A DNA stretch of 64,000 nt from Dolichospermum sp. FACHB-1091 (GCF_014697585.1 NZ_JACJSB010000007.1:105148-169147); one strand, 5' to 3'; shown: positions 35,591 to 45,858, numbered from the stretch's first letter. Notes: generated from the sequence alone by a model not told the origin. Program-made: numbers and translations.

Positions 35591-35740
35591 AAATATTCTG
35601 AATACTAAATTGTCACAACTTTAATTAAAAATAATCTAACTTTGAAGGCAATCATCTGTTTAATTTTTCGTGAATCAAATTTTTGAAAAGACATGATCAG
35701 AAATCCGATTCATGTAATTTTTCCGAAGCGCGGACGGTTT

Positions 35741-35802
35741 TTTCGTGCAGGTATCTTGCCCGCTACAGGTGTACCTCACTCAAACAAAATTCGCTGTGTT
35801 TT
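35741..35802. repeat. GAGGTACA / GCGGGC dispersed element, decayed copy
   Basis: TCGTGCAGGTATCTTGCCCGCTACAG and GTGTACCTCACTCAAAC, then AAATTCGCTGTGTTTTACAGC, follow the same order as the 46461-46563 copy but with lost ends and base changes in the palindrome. The remaining gap (35591-35946) shows no gene. Confidence 0.6.
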
Positions 35803-35946
35803 ACAGCAGTTTTTAACCCCTGTATTATGAACTATTTTGGTCTCTTTTTTACCTAAGTCTCGATAGTTCAATCTTGCTAGTGCCAACCTCCTGTCTTCGA
35901 GAATTGTTGTACTAGAATAGTAAACGCTTATGATGAAAAAATTAGA

Positions 35947-37092
35947 ATGAAATCTCAACTGTTATTAGGCACATTTTTTTCTCAACTTAAAGGTAGACAT
36001 TGGTGGATAGGTATACTGCTCTGGTTTGTCTTACTTGCTCCTGCCCAAGCGTCTGTAATTCTGCGTGTGGCAATTGCCAGAGAAGTTAAACAGGTAAAAG
36101 TCGGTGCTTCCACAACCGCTATTGTGAAAGATAGTAGGGGTAAGACACTAGGAGAATTACCAGGAATGAGACCCTTTGCTGCTCAAGCGGTTGCCGGGGG
36201 CATTGCCTTAGACAGATGGCAATCAGGGTTATTTTGGATTGAACCGGCAAATAAGGGATTTGTTTATATTGGCGATCGCTGGTTTCGTGGTAGAACCCTA
36301 GTAGTACCCACAGGTAACGGCTTAACTGCTGTGAACTGGGTAGATTTAGAAGAATATCTCTACAGCGTCATTGGTGGAGAAATGAATTCTAGCTGGCCGG
36401 AGGAAGCCCTCAAAGCCCAAGCCATTGCAGCCCGTACCTATGCCCTTTATGAGCGCGAAAGACAACGGAGAAATCCCGTTTACGATTTAGGAGCTAGTCC
36501 AGATCGTTGGCAAATTTATAAAGGTGTAAGCAGTGAATCTCCCAGAACCTACAACGCAGCAGACCAGACAGCAGGTAAGATATTAACTTACAATAATCAA
36601 ATTATTCTCTCTGTTTTTCATGCTTGTTCCGGTGGACACACTGAAAACGTCGAAGATGTCTGGAGTACCAAAAAACCTTATTTGCGTGCTGTTCCCGATT
36701 TTGATCAAAAAATCAAAGAATGTAACTGGACAAAGACCTTCACTCCTGGAGAAATTAGTACCAGAATTTCCGGTATTGGTAATGTCAAAGAGATGATTAT
36801 CGAAAATGTTTCACCTTTTAGAAGTGTCAAAACTCTGAAAATCATCGGTGATAAAGGCACTAAAATTCTCCAAGGTGAAGAAGTGAGAACCGCACTAAAA
36901 ATTAAAAGTACGCGGTTCATTGTGAATAAAGACGCAAATGGTAGTTTTATTCTCCAAGGATTAGGTTTTGGTCATGGTTTAGGAATGAGTCAATGGGGAG
37001 CTTATGAATTAGCAAAACGTGGTGCAAACCATCTACAAATTTTAGGATATTACTATCGAGGTGTAGCCTTGACACCCATTCAAGCAAAATAG
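35947..37092 (+). CDS. SpoIID/LytB-domain protein, probable peptidoglycan lytic enzyme
   Basis: 381 residues. An N-terminal signal/anchor (WWIGILLWFVLLAPAQA, residues ~19-36) directs export. The SpoIID domain follows: VDLEEYLYSVIGGEMNSSWP, LKAQAIAARTYAL, and the C-terminal signature GLGFGHGLGMSQWGAYELA. SpoIID of Bacillus cleaves the glycan strand of denuded peptidoglycan; cyanobacterial homologues are thought to act in cell-wall remodelling or filament septa. FHACSGGHTENVEDVW holds conserved Cys and His residues. Its stop codon touches a 149-bp heptamer array. Confidence 0.9.
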   Translation: MKSQLLLGTFFSQLKGRHWWIGILLWFVLLAPAQASVILRVAIAREVKQVKVGASTTAIVKDSRGKTLGELPGMRPFAAQAVAGGIALDRWQSGLFWIEPANKGFVYIGDRWFRGRTLVVPTGNGLTAVNWVDLEEYLYSVIGGEMNSSWPEEALKAQAIAARTYALYERERQRRNPVYDLGASPDRWQIYKGVSSESPRTYNAADQTAGKILTYNNQIILSVFHACSGGHTENVEDVWSTKKPYLRAVPDFDQKIKECNWTKTFTPGEISTRISGIGNVKEMIIENVSPFRSVKTLKIIGDKGTKILQGEEVRTALKIKSTRFIVNKDANGSFILQGLGFGHGLGMSQWGAYELAKRGANHLQILGYYYRGVALTPIQAK

Positions 37093-37241
37093 CAGTTGTC
37101 AGTTGTCAGTTGTCAGTTGTCAGTTGTCAGTTGTCAGTTGTCAGTTGTCAGTTGTCAGTTGTCAGTTGTCAGTTGTCAGTTGTCAGTTGTCAGTTGTCAG
37201 TTGTCAGTTGTCAGTTGTCAGTTGTCAGTTGTCAGTTGTCA
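37093..37241. repeat. Large tandem array of the heptamer CAGTTGT
   Basis: About 21 perfect copies of the 7-bp unit CAGTTGT with no interruption. The array fills the whole space between the convergent spoIID-like gene and the membrane-protein gene, and its right end supplies the last codons and the TGA stop of the latter. Perfect identity means it is young or still expanding. The reading frame across it (37110-37295) is a repeat artefact. Confidence 0.97.
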
Positions 37242-38488
37242 CCTATTTGCTTATTCTTAAATTCCTGTTCTAGTAAATCTGTTTCTGTAGAATAAACAGA
37301 ATCTTCTTTACTAATGACTTTTTCCGTTGCAAACTCACGAGCAAAAGCTATCTTTTTCTGTAAAGAAGTATCCGCATCGGCTAATAATCTAGCTCGTTCT
37401 TGACGTTGAAAATTGCGAGTAGAAACCTGATCATTGCGTCGTTTAATCCAAAAATACCGGATTAAAGGAATAGCTAAAAACCCTGTACCATAGACCAATA
37501 AAAGTCCATAAATACCTTGAGTAAAAGCCACTAATCCGCCAATTTGAGCCGCAATTGTGCCATCTCTCAATAAATTTCCCAAAATCAAAGCCCCAATAAA
37601 ATTCACTCCTCCTAAACCCGCACTGAGGAGAATTTGTCCAGAACTAGCTGCACTAAACTTCCAAGAAAATTCATGGAGGTATTCAGATATTGAACGCCGC
37701 TGTTTTTTACTGGCTTTTACCTGTAATTCTGGGAAATAATATACCATTTGACCATCTGAACTTACCTGGGGAAATCCATTAAATCTTACCAGCACAGGCA
37801 ACATATAATCCTCATATTCTTGTTGATATTTTTCGCCAATATCATCTAAATAAGGAGCAATTTGTTCTGCTACTACCGCACCTTGATTATTACTAATCAC
37901 CGCCCCAATGTCTTCCCAGCGGCGTTCTTCCAAATTAGCGTTAGGATCACCATCACCAAAGAGAAATGAAAACACCGCTTCAAAAAAATTCATTTCACTA
38001 TTTTCGCCCTTTTCTCTCCGTCGTTCTTGGTAATTATCACCATAATTTGGGCTAAAATACCAGAATAAATCAGGGAAAAAGAAGAAATTATTACTTCTAG
38101 AACTACTACGATTATCATCATCCCGATCTGAATTAGCATTCATGATTATAGTGATAGTCACAAGAATCAGAACGATAGAAGCAACTAAAAAAATGCCAAA
38201 GGAAATCCGAATTAGGTAAAATAGCACAGACCAGATTTTTTTCCACCATTCTTGTAACCGTATTTGCAAGTATTTATTGCGTAAAATATCTCGAAAGTTG
38301 CGGGGAAATTGGTAAACAACATCACCTGATTCTGCAACCTGTAAATGTCCCCCAGCGTCAGCAGCAAGGGCTAATAAACTTTGATTGACTTCAGCTATAT
38401 TTAATCCTATCTGGGTGGCCACATCACCAACTGTAACTCGGTAGCCCAGTTGTTCCACAGAACGCATAATGGCGGGATTGGGAGTCAT
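37232..38488 (-). CDS. Conserved cyanobacterial membrane protein of unknown function
   Basis: 418 residues. The N-terminus (EQLGYRVTVGDVATQIGLNIAEVNQSLLALA) looks like a small winged-helix-type domain followed by DVVYQFPRNFRDIL. A membrane segment comes next (LIRISFGIFLVASIVLILVTI), then a low-complexity Asp/Arg/Ser/Asn stretch, a soluble middle part, and two closely spaced C-terminal membrane segments (ILLSAGLGGVNFIGALIL and IYGLLLVYGTGFLAIPLI). The protein ends KQIGDN, where Asp-Asn and the TGA stop come from the heptamer array. It is common in cyanobacteria, function unknown. Confidence 0.8.
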   Translation of the reverse strand: MTPNPAIMRSVEQLGYRVTVGDVATQIGLNIAEVNQSLLALAADAGGHLQVAESGDVVYQFPRNFRDILRNKYLQIRLQEWWKKIWSVLFYLIRISFGIFLVASIVLILVTITIIMNANSDRDDDNRSSSRSNNFFFFPDLFWYFSPNYGDNYQERRREKGENSEMNFFEAVFSFLFGDGDPNANLEERRWEDIGAVISNNQGAVVAEQIAPYLDDIGEKYQQEYEDYMLPVLVRFNGFPQVSSDGQMVYYFPELQVKASKKQRRSISEYLHEFSWKFSAASSGQILLSAGLGGVNFIGALILGNLLRDGTIAAQIGGLVAFTQGIYGLLLVYGTGFLAIPLIRYFWIKRRNDQVSTRNFQRQERARLLADADTSLQKKIAFAREFATEKVISKEDSVYSTETDLLEQEFKNKQIGDN

Positions 38489-38683
38489 AAACTTGCTATA
38501 TTATTATATTTGGGTTTACCTTTATTTCAGTATAATTGAACTAATATTTCTTGTCTTTGCGGTTCTTAATTGCAATAATACCTTATATTGGTTTTCTGCG
38601 TTTATCCGCGCTCATCATCTTTCATCTGCGGTTAATTCATTATTCCGTAACTATCACCAATTAGCCAAATTTATAATACATAC

Positions 38684-39160
38684 ATGGTTCAGTACAGTCT
38701 CGCTCAAAGTCCAGAAATTATCCTGATTGTTCCTGGTAAAGATTCCGCTAAAGCCCGTGACAAAGCAATGGATCAGCTAATGGAACTTATGGAAGCGGGA
38801 GAATTACCAACGGAATTAGAAGCAGGATTTGGTCCACAACAGTTAATTGAAGTAAAAGAACCAACGACAGATACTTCTAATCGTGAAGATGAAATTACCC
38901 AAGCGGTTCAAGTTCTGAGTAATTTAGCCTCACTGAAATTAAAAGTCCAAGAATCACGCACCGAAGCCTTAGAAATTCGTCAAGCCATTGATGTGCTATT
39001 TTCCGATAAATCCGTCACCGAGGAAGAAATTACTCATATTAAGGAAGGTTTTAAGGTTTTGAAAAATTTTGCTCAAGCTAATCTCCGTTATCAGGAAGCC
39101 AGAGGAAAAGCAGAACAAGCTAGACAAATTTTAGATCAAGCCCTTAAATCACCAGAGTAA
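38684..39160 (+). CDS. Conserved cyanobacterial coiled-coil protein
   Basis: 158 residues. An N-terminal strand-rich part (EIILIVPGKDSAKARDKAMDQ) is followed by a charged linker and a long helical, probably coiled-coil C-terminal half (EITQAVQVLSNLASLKLKVQ to KAEQARQILDQALKSPE). No enzyme motif. Present in many cyanobacteria without an assigned role. It lies upstream of rpsO on the same strand, 121 bases away. Confidence 0.75.
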   Translation: MVQYSLAQSPEIILIVPGKDSAKARDKAMDQLMELMEAGELPTELEAGFGPQQLIEVKEPTTDTSNREDEITQAVQVLSNLASLKLKVQESRTEALEIRQAIDVLFSDKSVTEEEITHIKEGFKVLKNFAQANLRYQEARGKAEQARQILDQALKSPE

Positions 39161-39281
39161 GCGGTAATGGTTGATTGGTACATTCCTGACTCCTGATCAG
39201 GAATTTGCCACAGGAATGGATGGGTGTGATATTATGGGAAACTGCTACACAAATTTACAAACAATAAAGACCTAATCTATC

Positions 39282-39551
39282 ATGGCTCTGACGCAACAGC
39301 GCAAACAAGAAATCATTTCTGGCTACCAAGTTCATGAAACCGACACTGGTTCGGCTGATGTTCAAGTAGCAATGCTCACTGACCGGATTAACCAACTCAG
39401 TAAACATTTGCAAGTTAACAAGAAAGACCATTCCTCCCGCAGAGGATTATTGAAGATGATTGGTCAAAGAAAGCGTCTTTTAGCCTACATCCAAGCAGGT
39501 AGCCGGGAAAAATATCAAGCCTTAATTACTCGTCTCGGTATTCGCGGTTAG
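39282..39551 (+). CDS. rpsO: 30S ribosomal protein S15
   Basis: 89-residue S15, which binds the central domain of 16S rRNA. Diagnostic blocks are [37 protein letters not shown] and KRLLAYI. The gene begins an apparent two-gene operon with the PAM68-like gene 12 bases downstream, an arrangement conserved in cyanobacteria. Confidence 0.98.
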   Translation: MALTQQRKQEIISGYQVHETDTGSADVQVAMLTDRINQLSKHLQVNKKDHSSRRGLLKMIGQRKRLLAYIQAGSREKYQALITRLGIRG

Positions 39552-39563
39552 GAACTAATTCTT

Positions 39564-40034
39564 ATGGCTGCTGAAGAATCGGAACGTAGTCCTTTACCTT
39601 TTGAACCAAACAAAAAGCGTCCAAAACCCGATAAGGCTATAAAGCAACCCATCCTCAAAACTCCAGAAACCGAGAACAAACCGCAACAGCAACGTCGTTA
39701 TTCTAAACAAGAAATGGCGATTCCTGAAGTAGTCAGCCAGCGGATGATTCGCCGAGTGGCTGCTTTTTGCGGTATTCCCACATTTTTAGGTATTGCTAGT
39801 TTGGTAATTAGTTATCTGCTAGTTACCCTGGCTGATATCCAACTTCCCCCTATCGCCGTTTTATTGGTGAATATGGGATTATTTGGTTTAGGCGTGTTGG
39901 GAATTACTTATGGTGTTCTTTCTGCTTCTTGGGACGAGGAAAGACCGGGAAATATTATCGGTTTGGATGAATTTAGCACTAACTGGGGAAGGATGACCGA
40001 AGTTTGGCGTGATACTCGAAAAAAGGACGTTTGA
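39564..40034 (+). CDS. PAM68-family photosystem II assembly protein
   Basis: 156 residues. A hydrophilic, Pro/Lys-rich N-terminus of about 60 residues is followed by RRYSKQEMAIPEVVSQRMIRR and two membrane helices (GIPTFLGIASLVISYLLV and VLLVNMGLFGLGVLGITYGVL), ending with ASWDEERPGNIIGLDEF. This is the PAM68 layout. PAM68 associates with ribosomes and helps insert chlorophyll into CP47 during photosystem II assembly. Its overlap in transcription with rpsO fits a link between translation and membrane insertion. Confidence 0.9.
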   Translation: MAAEESERSPLPFEPNKKRPKPDKAIKQPILKTPETENKPQQQRRYSKQEMAIPEVVSQRMIRRVAAFCGIPTFLGIASLVISYLLVTLADIQLPPIAVLLVNMGLFGLGVLGITYGVLSASWDEERPGNIIGLDEFSTNWGRMTEVWRDTRKKDV

Positions 40035-40487
40035 GAAGCAGCGTAATATTATATTCATATTCGCTGAATACTTTTAAAATATCCTCTCAGCGTCTTCCAT
40101 ATCTGTTGATCAATTAATTTTGCTTTTTCCTCATCTCAGGTGACAATAATTTTATTTTGGGACTTCCAATTGAAAAAATATCCCACCTGTAGGGTGCGTT
40201 AGCGACAGCATAACGCACCATTTTAACTCACCATAGCCGAAATCGTTAAAGATATCAGCTTTTGGTTGGTATATATGCCCTGTGTAAGGTATAGCATAAG
40301 TTAGAAATAATTGGCAAATTAATAACTAGTTATGAACCTCTTCCAAAGTTAATGGTTTGGTTTTAAATAAGATTTGAACCATAATTTACCTACCCTGTTC
40401 AGTTTTCATGATTCGACACTAGTTAAAAGTGCTGCTGGGTAGTAGTTGGTGATAAATCACCAAAAATACACTAACTATCCAGCGACA
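40035..40487. other. Intergenic region with two hairpins
   Basis: No gene is seen. 40193-40219 is a copy of the GGTGCGTTA/TAACGCACC hairpin (9-bp stem, 9-base loop). 40434-40483 is a longer interrupted stem whose ends are GCTGG and CCAGC and whose tip is TTGGTGA-TAAA-TCACCAA; it ends 5 bases from the nadK stop and could mark the 3' end of that transcript, although no T-run follows. Confidence 0.6.
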
Positions 40488-41411
40488 TTAAGGTAATTCT
40501 ACTGAAGAAGGTTTAGCAATATGTGGTAAACCCCAACCTAGTTTTTCTCTAAGAACACGGAAAAATTCTGGTGGCTGTAGACGAATGAATCGCGCACTAT
40601 AAAGCGATCGCTCTAAATAAACCCGATCTTCTGCCAAAATATAACATCCTCCATTGCCATCTACCACCATCACCAGCCGGGGAATGTTCACCGGATAGAT
40701 ATTAACCGGTTCACTATCGGGAAATACCAAAGCCCTAGAGGCTAGGGAATGGGGACAAATAGGTACTAACTGTAAAACGGGGACACCAGCAGTAATTACC
40801 GGACCACCCGCGCTTAATGAATAGGCTGTAGAACCAGTGGGGGTAGAAACAATAATACCATCTGCTGCAATATCCACTGGTGAATGTCGCCCTACTGCAA
40901 TTTCAAAATGGCACATACAGGTTAAAGGTTCTCGATGTAACACCATTTCATTTAAGCATAGGGCTTCCCATATCACTGTATCTCCCCGGAGAACCTTAAC
41001 GGTGAGCATGACCCTATCTTCAACCTGATATGCACCCGCCATTACCTGTTCTATGGCTTGGGGCAATTGGTTGAGATAAGTTTCCGTCAAAAATCCCATG
41101 TGACCCGTATTAACCGTCAGCATGGGGATACCAGAGGGGGCGACTAGGCGTGATGCTGCTAACACCGTACCATCTCCCCCCAACACCACTGCAAATTTCA
41201 TATCTGAGTCAAAGCCAGGGGGCGTAAGACCTTCGATAGGTGTGTGAAAGACAGGGCTATCCGGTTGGGAATAGCCCAATATACCACCGATACTCGCAGT
41301 GATGTAAACATCCCAACCAGCAGCAGTAAGCTTGTCTTTTAGTTGAATAGCGACACTACTCGCTATCGGTTTCACGTCGTTATAGATAATGCCTGCTTTC
41401 GGCACACTCAA
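40488..41411 (-). CDS. nadK: NAD kinase
   Basis: 307-residue ATP- or polyphosphate-dependent NAD kinase, source of cellular NADP. The family GGDGT motif is [14 protein letters not shown], the NE motif is [10 protein letters not shown], and the glycine-rich substrate loop is [19 protein letters not shown]. Cyanobacteria have two NAD kinases; the opening [13 protein letters not shown] and this length fit the slr0400-type form. Leftward, downstream of ycf39 by 156 bases. Confidence 0.95.
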   Translation of the reverse strand: MSVPKAGIIYNDVKPIASSVAIQLKDKLTAAGWDVYITASIGGILGYSQPDSPVFHTPIEGLTPPGFDSDMKFAVVLGGDGTVLAASRLVAPSGIPMLTVNTGHMGFLTETYLNQLPQAIEQVMAGAYQVEDRVMLTVKVLRGDTVIWEALCLNEMVLHREPLTCMCHFEIAVGRHSPVDIAADGIIVSTPTGSTAYSLSAGGPVITAGVPVLQLVPICPHSLASRALVFPDSEPVNIYPVNIPRLVMVVDGNGGCYILAEDRVYLERSLYSARFIRLQPPEFFRVLREKLGWGLPHIAKPSSVELP

Positions 41412-41567
41412 ATATCCAAGTTTAAGGGATGACTTTTCTGTATCTAATGGTTACACATTTTTGACCAATATAACCATTAGCCTCACATTTGTTGAAAAAG
41501 TCTTTTCGTTAGGGATAGAAATTACGAATCACCCCGTCAGAAAGAGATCCAAAATCCACAATCCCAT

Positions 41568-42569
41568 TTATTGACTATTGGCTTTGGAAGATTGTTTAAA
41601 GGGAGTCTTTTTACTTTTAAGCTTTTTGATTTTAGCTTTCTCGTAATCTAACTCTTTTAGCTTCTTCATAATCCGGCTGAAGTATTCTTGTAGGTAAACT
41701 TCCAGGGTGGTAGTTTGTTCTTTGTCCAACCCAAAGACAGTATATACTTCGTCCATCGCTTCTGCATTTAAAGCTTTTCCGCTAGCTAAAACCTCTGTAA
41801 AAGCTAATCTATCCGCAACATTCCATCCCCACTGAAAAAAGCGGAGGAAATTTTGGACAGTCCGTAGTAAAGCTAGAGGCATTCGTGTAACTTTTGCGTC
41901 TCTATCAGATAAGTTTTCACAAAGATTAATAATTTCCTCAGCACTCCAAGCGCGAGTTCCCACCACAGGGAAAGACTGCTTTTCTGTTTCTGGCACACTC
42001 AAAGCACGAATAGCAAATTTAGCAATATCCTGAGTATCCATGTAGGCGATTGGTGAAGACTTACCTGTTACCCATACTGGTTGTTTTTCTAAAATAGGTA
42101 TACCATATTGACCAATTAACCCTTGCATAAAACCAGCCAAACGTAAAATTGTATAGTTTAAGCCAGATTCTGCTAAAAACACTTCTGTACAGCGCTTAAT
42201 TTCCATCAGCGGAACATTGGGGTATTGATCAGCATCTAAAATCGAAAAAAAGATAAACCTTTCCACACCAGCGGCTTTAGCAGCTTGAATTAATGCTACT
42301 TTCCCATCCCAGTCTACCTCTTTAATAGTTAGAGAATCTGTAGGACGAGATGTGGCGGCATCAATAACTGCGGTTACACCGGTCAACGCTTCTGCAAGAC
42401 TTTGAGAATTACACAAGTTACCGCGTACCAGTTCAGCGCCCCATTCTTTAAGAAACGCTGCTTTTTTAGGACTGCGAACTAAACAGCGGACTTTGTATCC
42501 TTCATCAATTGCGCGACGGGCTACTTGTCTTCCCAATGTGCCAGTTGCACCGACTATTAATAATGTCAT
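41568..42569 (-). CDS. ycf39: Ycf39 / HCF244-type atypical short-chain dehydrogenase
   Basis: 333 residues. The NAD(P)-binding Rossmann motif is LIVGATGTLGRQVARRA, followed by IDEGYKVRCLVRSPKKA. The catalytic YxxxK of classical SDRs is lacking, as in Ycf39. The C-terminal extension is Lys-rich (KAKIKKLKSKKTP), longer than in many homologues. Ycf39 forms a complex with high-light-inducible proteins and guides chlorophyll to newly made D1 in photosystem II assembly. nadK follows on the same strand. petM, which sometimes neighbours this gene, is not present here. Confidence 0.92.
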   Translation of the reverse strand: MTLLIVGATGTLGRQVARRAIDEGYKVRCLVRSPKKAAFLKEWGAELVRGNLCNSQSLAEALTGVTAVIDAATSRPTDSLTIKEVDWDGKVALIQAAKAAGVERFIFFSILDADQYPNVPLMEIKRCTEVFLAESGLNYTILRLAGFMQGLIGQYGIPILEKQPVWVTGKSSPIAYMDTQDIAKFAIRALSVPETEKQSFPVVGTRAWSAEEIINLCENLSDRDAKVTRMPLALLRTVQNFLRFFQWGWNVADRLAFTEVLASGKALNAEAMDEVYTVFGLDKEQTTTLEVYLQEYFSRIMKKLKELDYEKAKIKKLKSKKTPFKQSSKANSQ

Positions 42570-42911
42570 GGGGTTGGTTATATATTTTAATGTTTATGAA
42601 AAGAATCTTAACAGAACTTTGTAAATAAAACTTTACAAATTTTCCCGTAAGGGTAAAGGTGAAGGCATACTTAAAGGTGAGCCATAGGCAAAACCGCACC
42701 CTTAGCCCATCCAGTACTAAAAGTTTATCCGACTGGATTCCCAGTAAATCCTTAAAGACTACCTTCCGCACCCTAAACTGTCACATAATGAAAATTGGTC
42801 TTTTAGAGATTTGAGATTGGCGAACTGCTTATAGCAGCACTTCGCTATCACCATCCAAAATTTCCAAATTTTTGTATCAAAATTATCATTCTAGGTGTTC
42901 AAGATCCAAAA
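42570..42911. other. Intergenic region ycf39 / mtnA
   Basis: 342 bases with no gene. Multiple A/T-rich stretches near 42600-42640 could hold the ycf39 promoter. I looked for small photosynthetic genes such as petM and found none; the 88-codon minus frame at 42505-42771 lacks coding character. Confidence 0.4.
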
Positions 42912-43988
42912 TTACCGATCATGACATCTGGGTGCGGAATGTGGGTTAAACAGTGTTTTTTTTCCAGCATTTAATAAATCACCTGGAGAAAAAGCACCAT
43001 TTTCTGTAATAATCGCTGTAATTAAATCCGCAGGTGTGACATCAAAAGCCGGGTTATAAAATTCTACTCCTGGAGGGGTGAGAATAGTTTCACCTATTTG
43101 ATATATTTCCCCTGGGTGACGTTCTTCAATGGGAATTTGAGTACCATTAGCTATTTGAAAATCTACGGTGGATAAAGGTGCAGCGACAAAGAAAGGGATA
43201 TGATGGGATTTGGCGACAATAGCTAAACTGTAAGTTCCGATTTTATTAGCAGTGTCACCATTAGCAGCTATTCTATCAGCGCCTACAACTACAGCATCTA
43301 TTAAACCTTGTTTCATGCAGTGGGCGGCCATATTATCGGTAATTACTGTGACTGGAATCCCTTCTTGTACACATTCCCAAGCGGTGAGTTTTGCCCCTTG
43401 CAAGCGGGGACGGGTTTCATCTGCAAATACTCTAGCTAAACGTCCTTGTTTCCAAGCGGAACGGACTACACCTAAAGCTGTACCATATCCAGCCGTGGCT
43501 AAAGCACCTGCGTTACAATGGGTGAGGATAATTAGTTTTTCTGGGGTTTGTGGTAACGCGCCTAAACCATGATCGCCTATAGCTTGACAAGTTTGTAAGT
43601 CTTCGGCATTGATATTTTTAGCTGTTTCTAAAAGAGTTTCTTGAATTTCTGCAACTGTTCCCAAAGTTTCATAAGCCGTTTGCATCATTCTACCAATTGC
43701 CCAAAATAAATTTACCGCAGTGGGACGGGTAGAACGCAATAAATTGGCCACTTTCTCTAGTTTAGCTAAAAACTCCTGGCGATCGCTGGTTTCAATTTCT
43801 CTAGCCCCTAAATACATTCCATAAGCAGCAGCCACTCCAATTGCTGGCGCACCTCTAACAATCATAGTGGTAATAGCTTCGGCCATATCTTGACTGCGGT
43901 GAATTTCCACCACTGTATATTCATTGGGTAGGCGAGTTTGATCAATCAGTGATACTGAATTATTATGCCAAGTAACGGGATAAACCAT
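42912..43988 (-). CDS. mtnA: S-methyl-5-thioribose-1-phosphate isomerase
   Basis: 358 residues from the chosen start [21 protein letters not shown]; the frame extends 19 codons upstream through repeat-like sequence. Methionine-salvage enzyme that isomerises methylthioribose-1-phosphate to methylthioribulose-1-phosphate. Signature blocks: [36 protein letters not shown] with the catalytic Cys, and the acidic [20 protein letters not shown] with the catalytic Asp. The eIF2B-related fold makes paralogue confusion possible, but these residues are those of MtnA. Confidence 0.94.
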   Translation of the reverse strand: MVYPVTWHNNSVSLIDQTRLPNEYTVVEIHRSQDMAEAITTMIVRGAPAIGVAAAYGMYLGAREIETSDRQEFLAKLEKVANLLRSTRPTAVNLFWAIGRMMQTAYETLGTVAEIQETLLETAKNINAEDLQTCQAIGDHGLGALPQTPEKLIILTHCNAGALATAGYGTALGVVRSAWKQGRLARVFADETRPRLQGAKLTAWECVQEGIPVTVITDNMAAHCMKQGLIDAVVVGADRIAANGDTANKIGTYSLAIVAKSHHIPFFVAAPLSTVDFQIANGTQIPIEERHPGEIYQIGETILTPPGVEFYNPAFDVTPADLITAIITENGAFSPGDLLNAGKKTLFNPHSAPRCHDR

Positions 43989-44266
43989 GTTATCAGTTGT
44001 TGGTTGTAGGGGTTTAGTTAGGTGGACGGTTAACCATATATACACAGGTAAAATTTACCTGAGTGGGTTGTAAAGTCTGAATTTTTATCTATTTCGCTGA
44101 GGCGGACTTTGTTTGTATAGCCGCGACTTCCAGTCACCAGGGCTTCTAGAATCTTATGTATTATGCCAGTTGCACGTCGTCCTCATATAACAATCCTTAA
44201 TCATTATTAAACAAATTTATCGCCTATTACTATTGCCTTTTCTACAAATTAAGTTAAAAAAGAAAG
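43989..44266. other. Intergenic region with dispersed repeat fragment
   Basis: Near 44097-44140 lies TTCGCTGAGGCGGACTTTG and TTTGTATAGCCGCGACTTCC, a sequence I associate with a widely repeated cyanobacterial intergenic element. No gene is seen. Confidence 0.4.
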
Positions 44267-45451
44267 ATGAAAATTACCAAAAAAATCAGCTATTGGCTGG
44301 AAACCCACGCTTGTGCGCCTGCTTATAGCGGTTGGGTGTTAGTGGGAATCTCTATATGTTATTTAGGTGCGGGTATTAATACCATGGCTGGCTGGCTATA
44401 TGTTATCAGTGGAGTCAGTTTCGCGCTTTTGGCAATATCAGCTTTTATGTCTGTGCGATCGCTTGTGGGTATAATTGTTAAACGTCGTTCTATTGCACCA
44501 GTAACCGCTGGTGATGATCTAAAAATTGAGATCGAAGTTCATAATCATAGACAACAACCAGTAAGTTTATTACAAGTCAGGGACATAATCCCTTATGTTT
44601 TAGGTCAGCCAGTCCAGCAAAGTATTGAAGTTATTCAACCACAGGATAGTTACCGCTGGATATATTATCTTCCTACCCAACAGCGGGGGGTTTACCGCTG
44701 GCACAGAGTAGAATTAGCAACAGGTGCGCCTTGGGGTTTATTTTGGTGTCGTCGTCAGCGACAATGTGAAGCTATGGCAATAGTTTATCCTACCGTCTTA
44801 TCCCTCAACAATTGCCCTTTAATTGATGAAATCGGACAAGACGATAGCCACCGGGGAGATCCTCGTGGTAGACCATTACAAACTGCTACAACGGGATTAG
44901 TGCGATCGCTACGTCCTTATCGCCTTGGTGATCCGACCCGATTAATTCATTGGCGGACTAGCGCCCGTTATGGAGAATTACGAGTGCGGGAATTGGAAGT
45001 TATTACTGCTGGACAGGAAATTATTATTGCCATAGATAGTTCCTTCCAATGGGAACAGGAGTTATTTGAACAAGCGGTAATTACTGCTGCTTCTTTGTAT
45101 TTCTATGCCCAGAAACAAAAACTGCAAGTGCAACTCTGGACAGCAGCTACAGGTTTAATTAAAGGAGATATCCCAGTTCTAGAAACCTTAGCGGCCACCA
45201 ACCCCCTGGAAAAAAACAGCATACCACCAGATCATAGTCCCTTAATTTGGCTGACACAAAACTCCTTTACCACATCCTCTTTACCCTTTTTACCCTTTGG
45301 TAGTCGTTGGGTACTCTGGCAAAATCCAGATTCACTCGCAGAAACCGTCATTAATCGAGAATATCCTGGTATTATTATTCAAAACGAACAAGAACTACAA
45401 CCTCAATTACAAAAAGCTCTGAGTTTGTTTGAAAGTGATTTCTCTCACTGA
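44267..45451 (+). CDS. DUF58 domain protein
   Basis: 394 residues. Two N-terminal membrane helices (GWVLVGISICYLGAGINTMAG and LYVISGVSFALLAISAFM) precede a beta-rich region and the DUF58 domain with its signature LRPYRLGDPTRLIHWRTSAR followed by LRVRELEV. A von Willebrand A-like metal-binding stretch (IIIAIDSSFQWEQ) follows. DUF58 proteins often act beside MoxR ATPases and transglutaminase-like proteins; neither is adjacent here. Function unknown. ftrC is 41 bases downstream. Confidence 0.88.
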   Translation: MKITKKISYWLETHACAPAYSGWVLVGISICYLGAGINTMAGWLYVISGVSFALLAISAFMSVRSLVGIIVKRRSIAPVTAGDDLKIEIEVHNHRQQPVSLLQVRDIIPYVLGQPVQQSIEVIQPQDSYRWIYYLPTQQRGVYRWHRVELATGAPWGLFWCRRQRQCEAMAIVYPTVLSLNNCPLIDEIGQDDSHRGDPRGRPLQTATTGLVRSLRPYRLGDPTRLIHWRTSARYGELRVRELEVITAGQEIIIAIDSSFQWEQELFEQAVITAASLYFYAQKQKLQVQLWTAATGLIKGDIPVLETLAATNPLEKNSIPPDHSPLIWLTQNSFTTSSLPFLPFGSRWVLWQNPDSLAETVINREYPGIIIQNEQELQPQLQKALSLFESDFSH

Positions 45452-45492
45452 CCGTGATGTACAATGCAAAGAAACATTAAAATTTATCAGCA

Positions 45493-45858
45493 ATGACTAC
45501 ACCACAAGTAAATTTAAAATCTAGTGATAAAAGCCTAGAAGCAATGCGGAATTTTTCCGAACAATACGCCAAACGGACGGGAACATTCTTCTGTTCTGAA
45601 CTTTCCGTTACCGCAGTTGTTATTGAAGGGCTGGCCAAGCACAAAGACGACCTGGGAGCGCCTTTATGTCCCTGTCGCCATTATGAGGATAAAGAGGCCG
45701 AAGTTAACGCCGCTTTTTGGAACTGTCCCTGCGTACCTATGCGCGAACGTAAAGAATGTCACTGTATGCTGTTCCTCACCCCTGATAATGATTTTGTCGG
45801 TGATAAACAAGAAATATCCATGGAAACTATTAAAGAAGTTCGGGATAGTATGGGATGA
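45493..45858 (+). CDS. ftrC: Ferredoxin-thioredoxin reductase catalytic subunit
   Basis: 121 residues. Passes light-derived electrons from ferredoxin to thioredoxins through a 4Fe-4S cluster next to an active disulfide. The seven conserved cysteines are visible: Cys34 plus the pairs CPC (59/61), CPC (78/80) and CHC (89/91). The start ATG follows an A-rich leader. The gene overlaps the next by 4 bases (ATGA), so the two are translationally coupled. Confidence 0.97.
   Translation: MTTPQVNLKSSDKSLEAMRNFSEQYAKRTGTFFCSELSVTAVVIEGLAKHKDDLGAPLCPCRHYEDKEAEVNAAFWNCPCVPMRERKECHCMLFLTPDNDFVGDKQEISMETIKEVRDSMG

Noticed and set aside
37110..37295. 61-codon repetitive open frame
   Set aside because: It is the translation of the CAGTTGT array; the peptide has period 7 and no initiation signals.
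42570..42911. petM beside ycf39
   Set aside because: This small gene neighbours ycf39 in some cyanobacteria, but no short hydrophobic frame of its kind is present on either strand.
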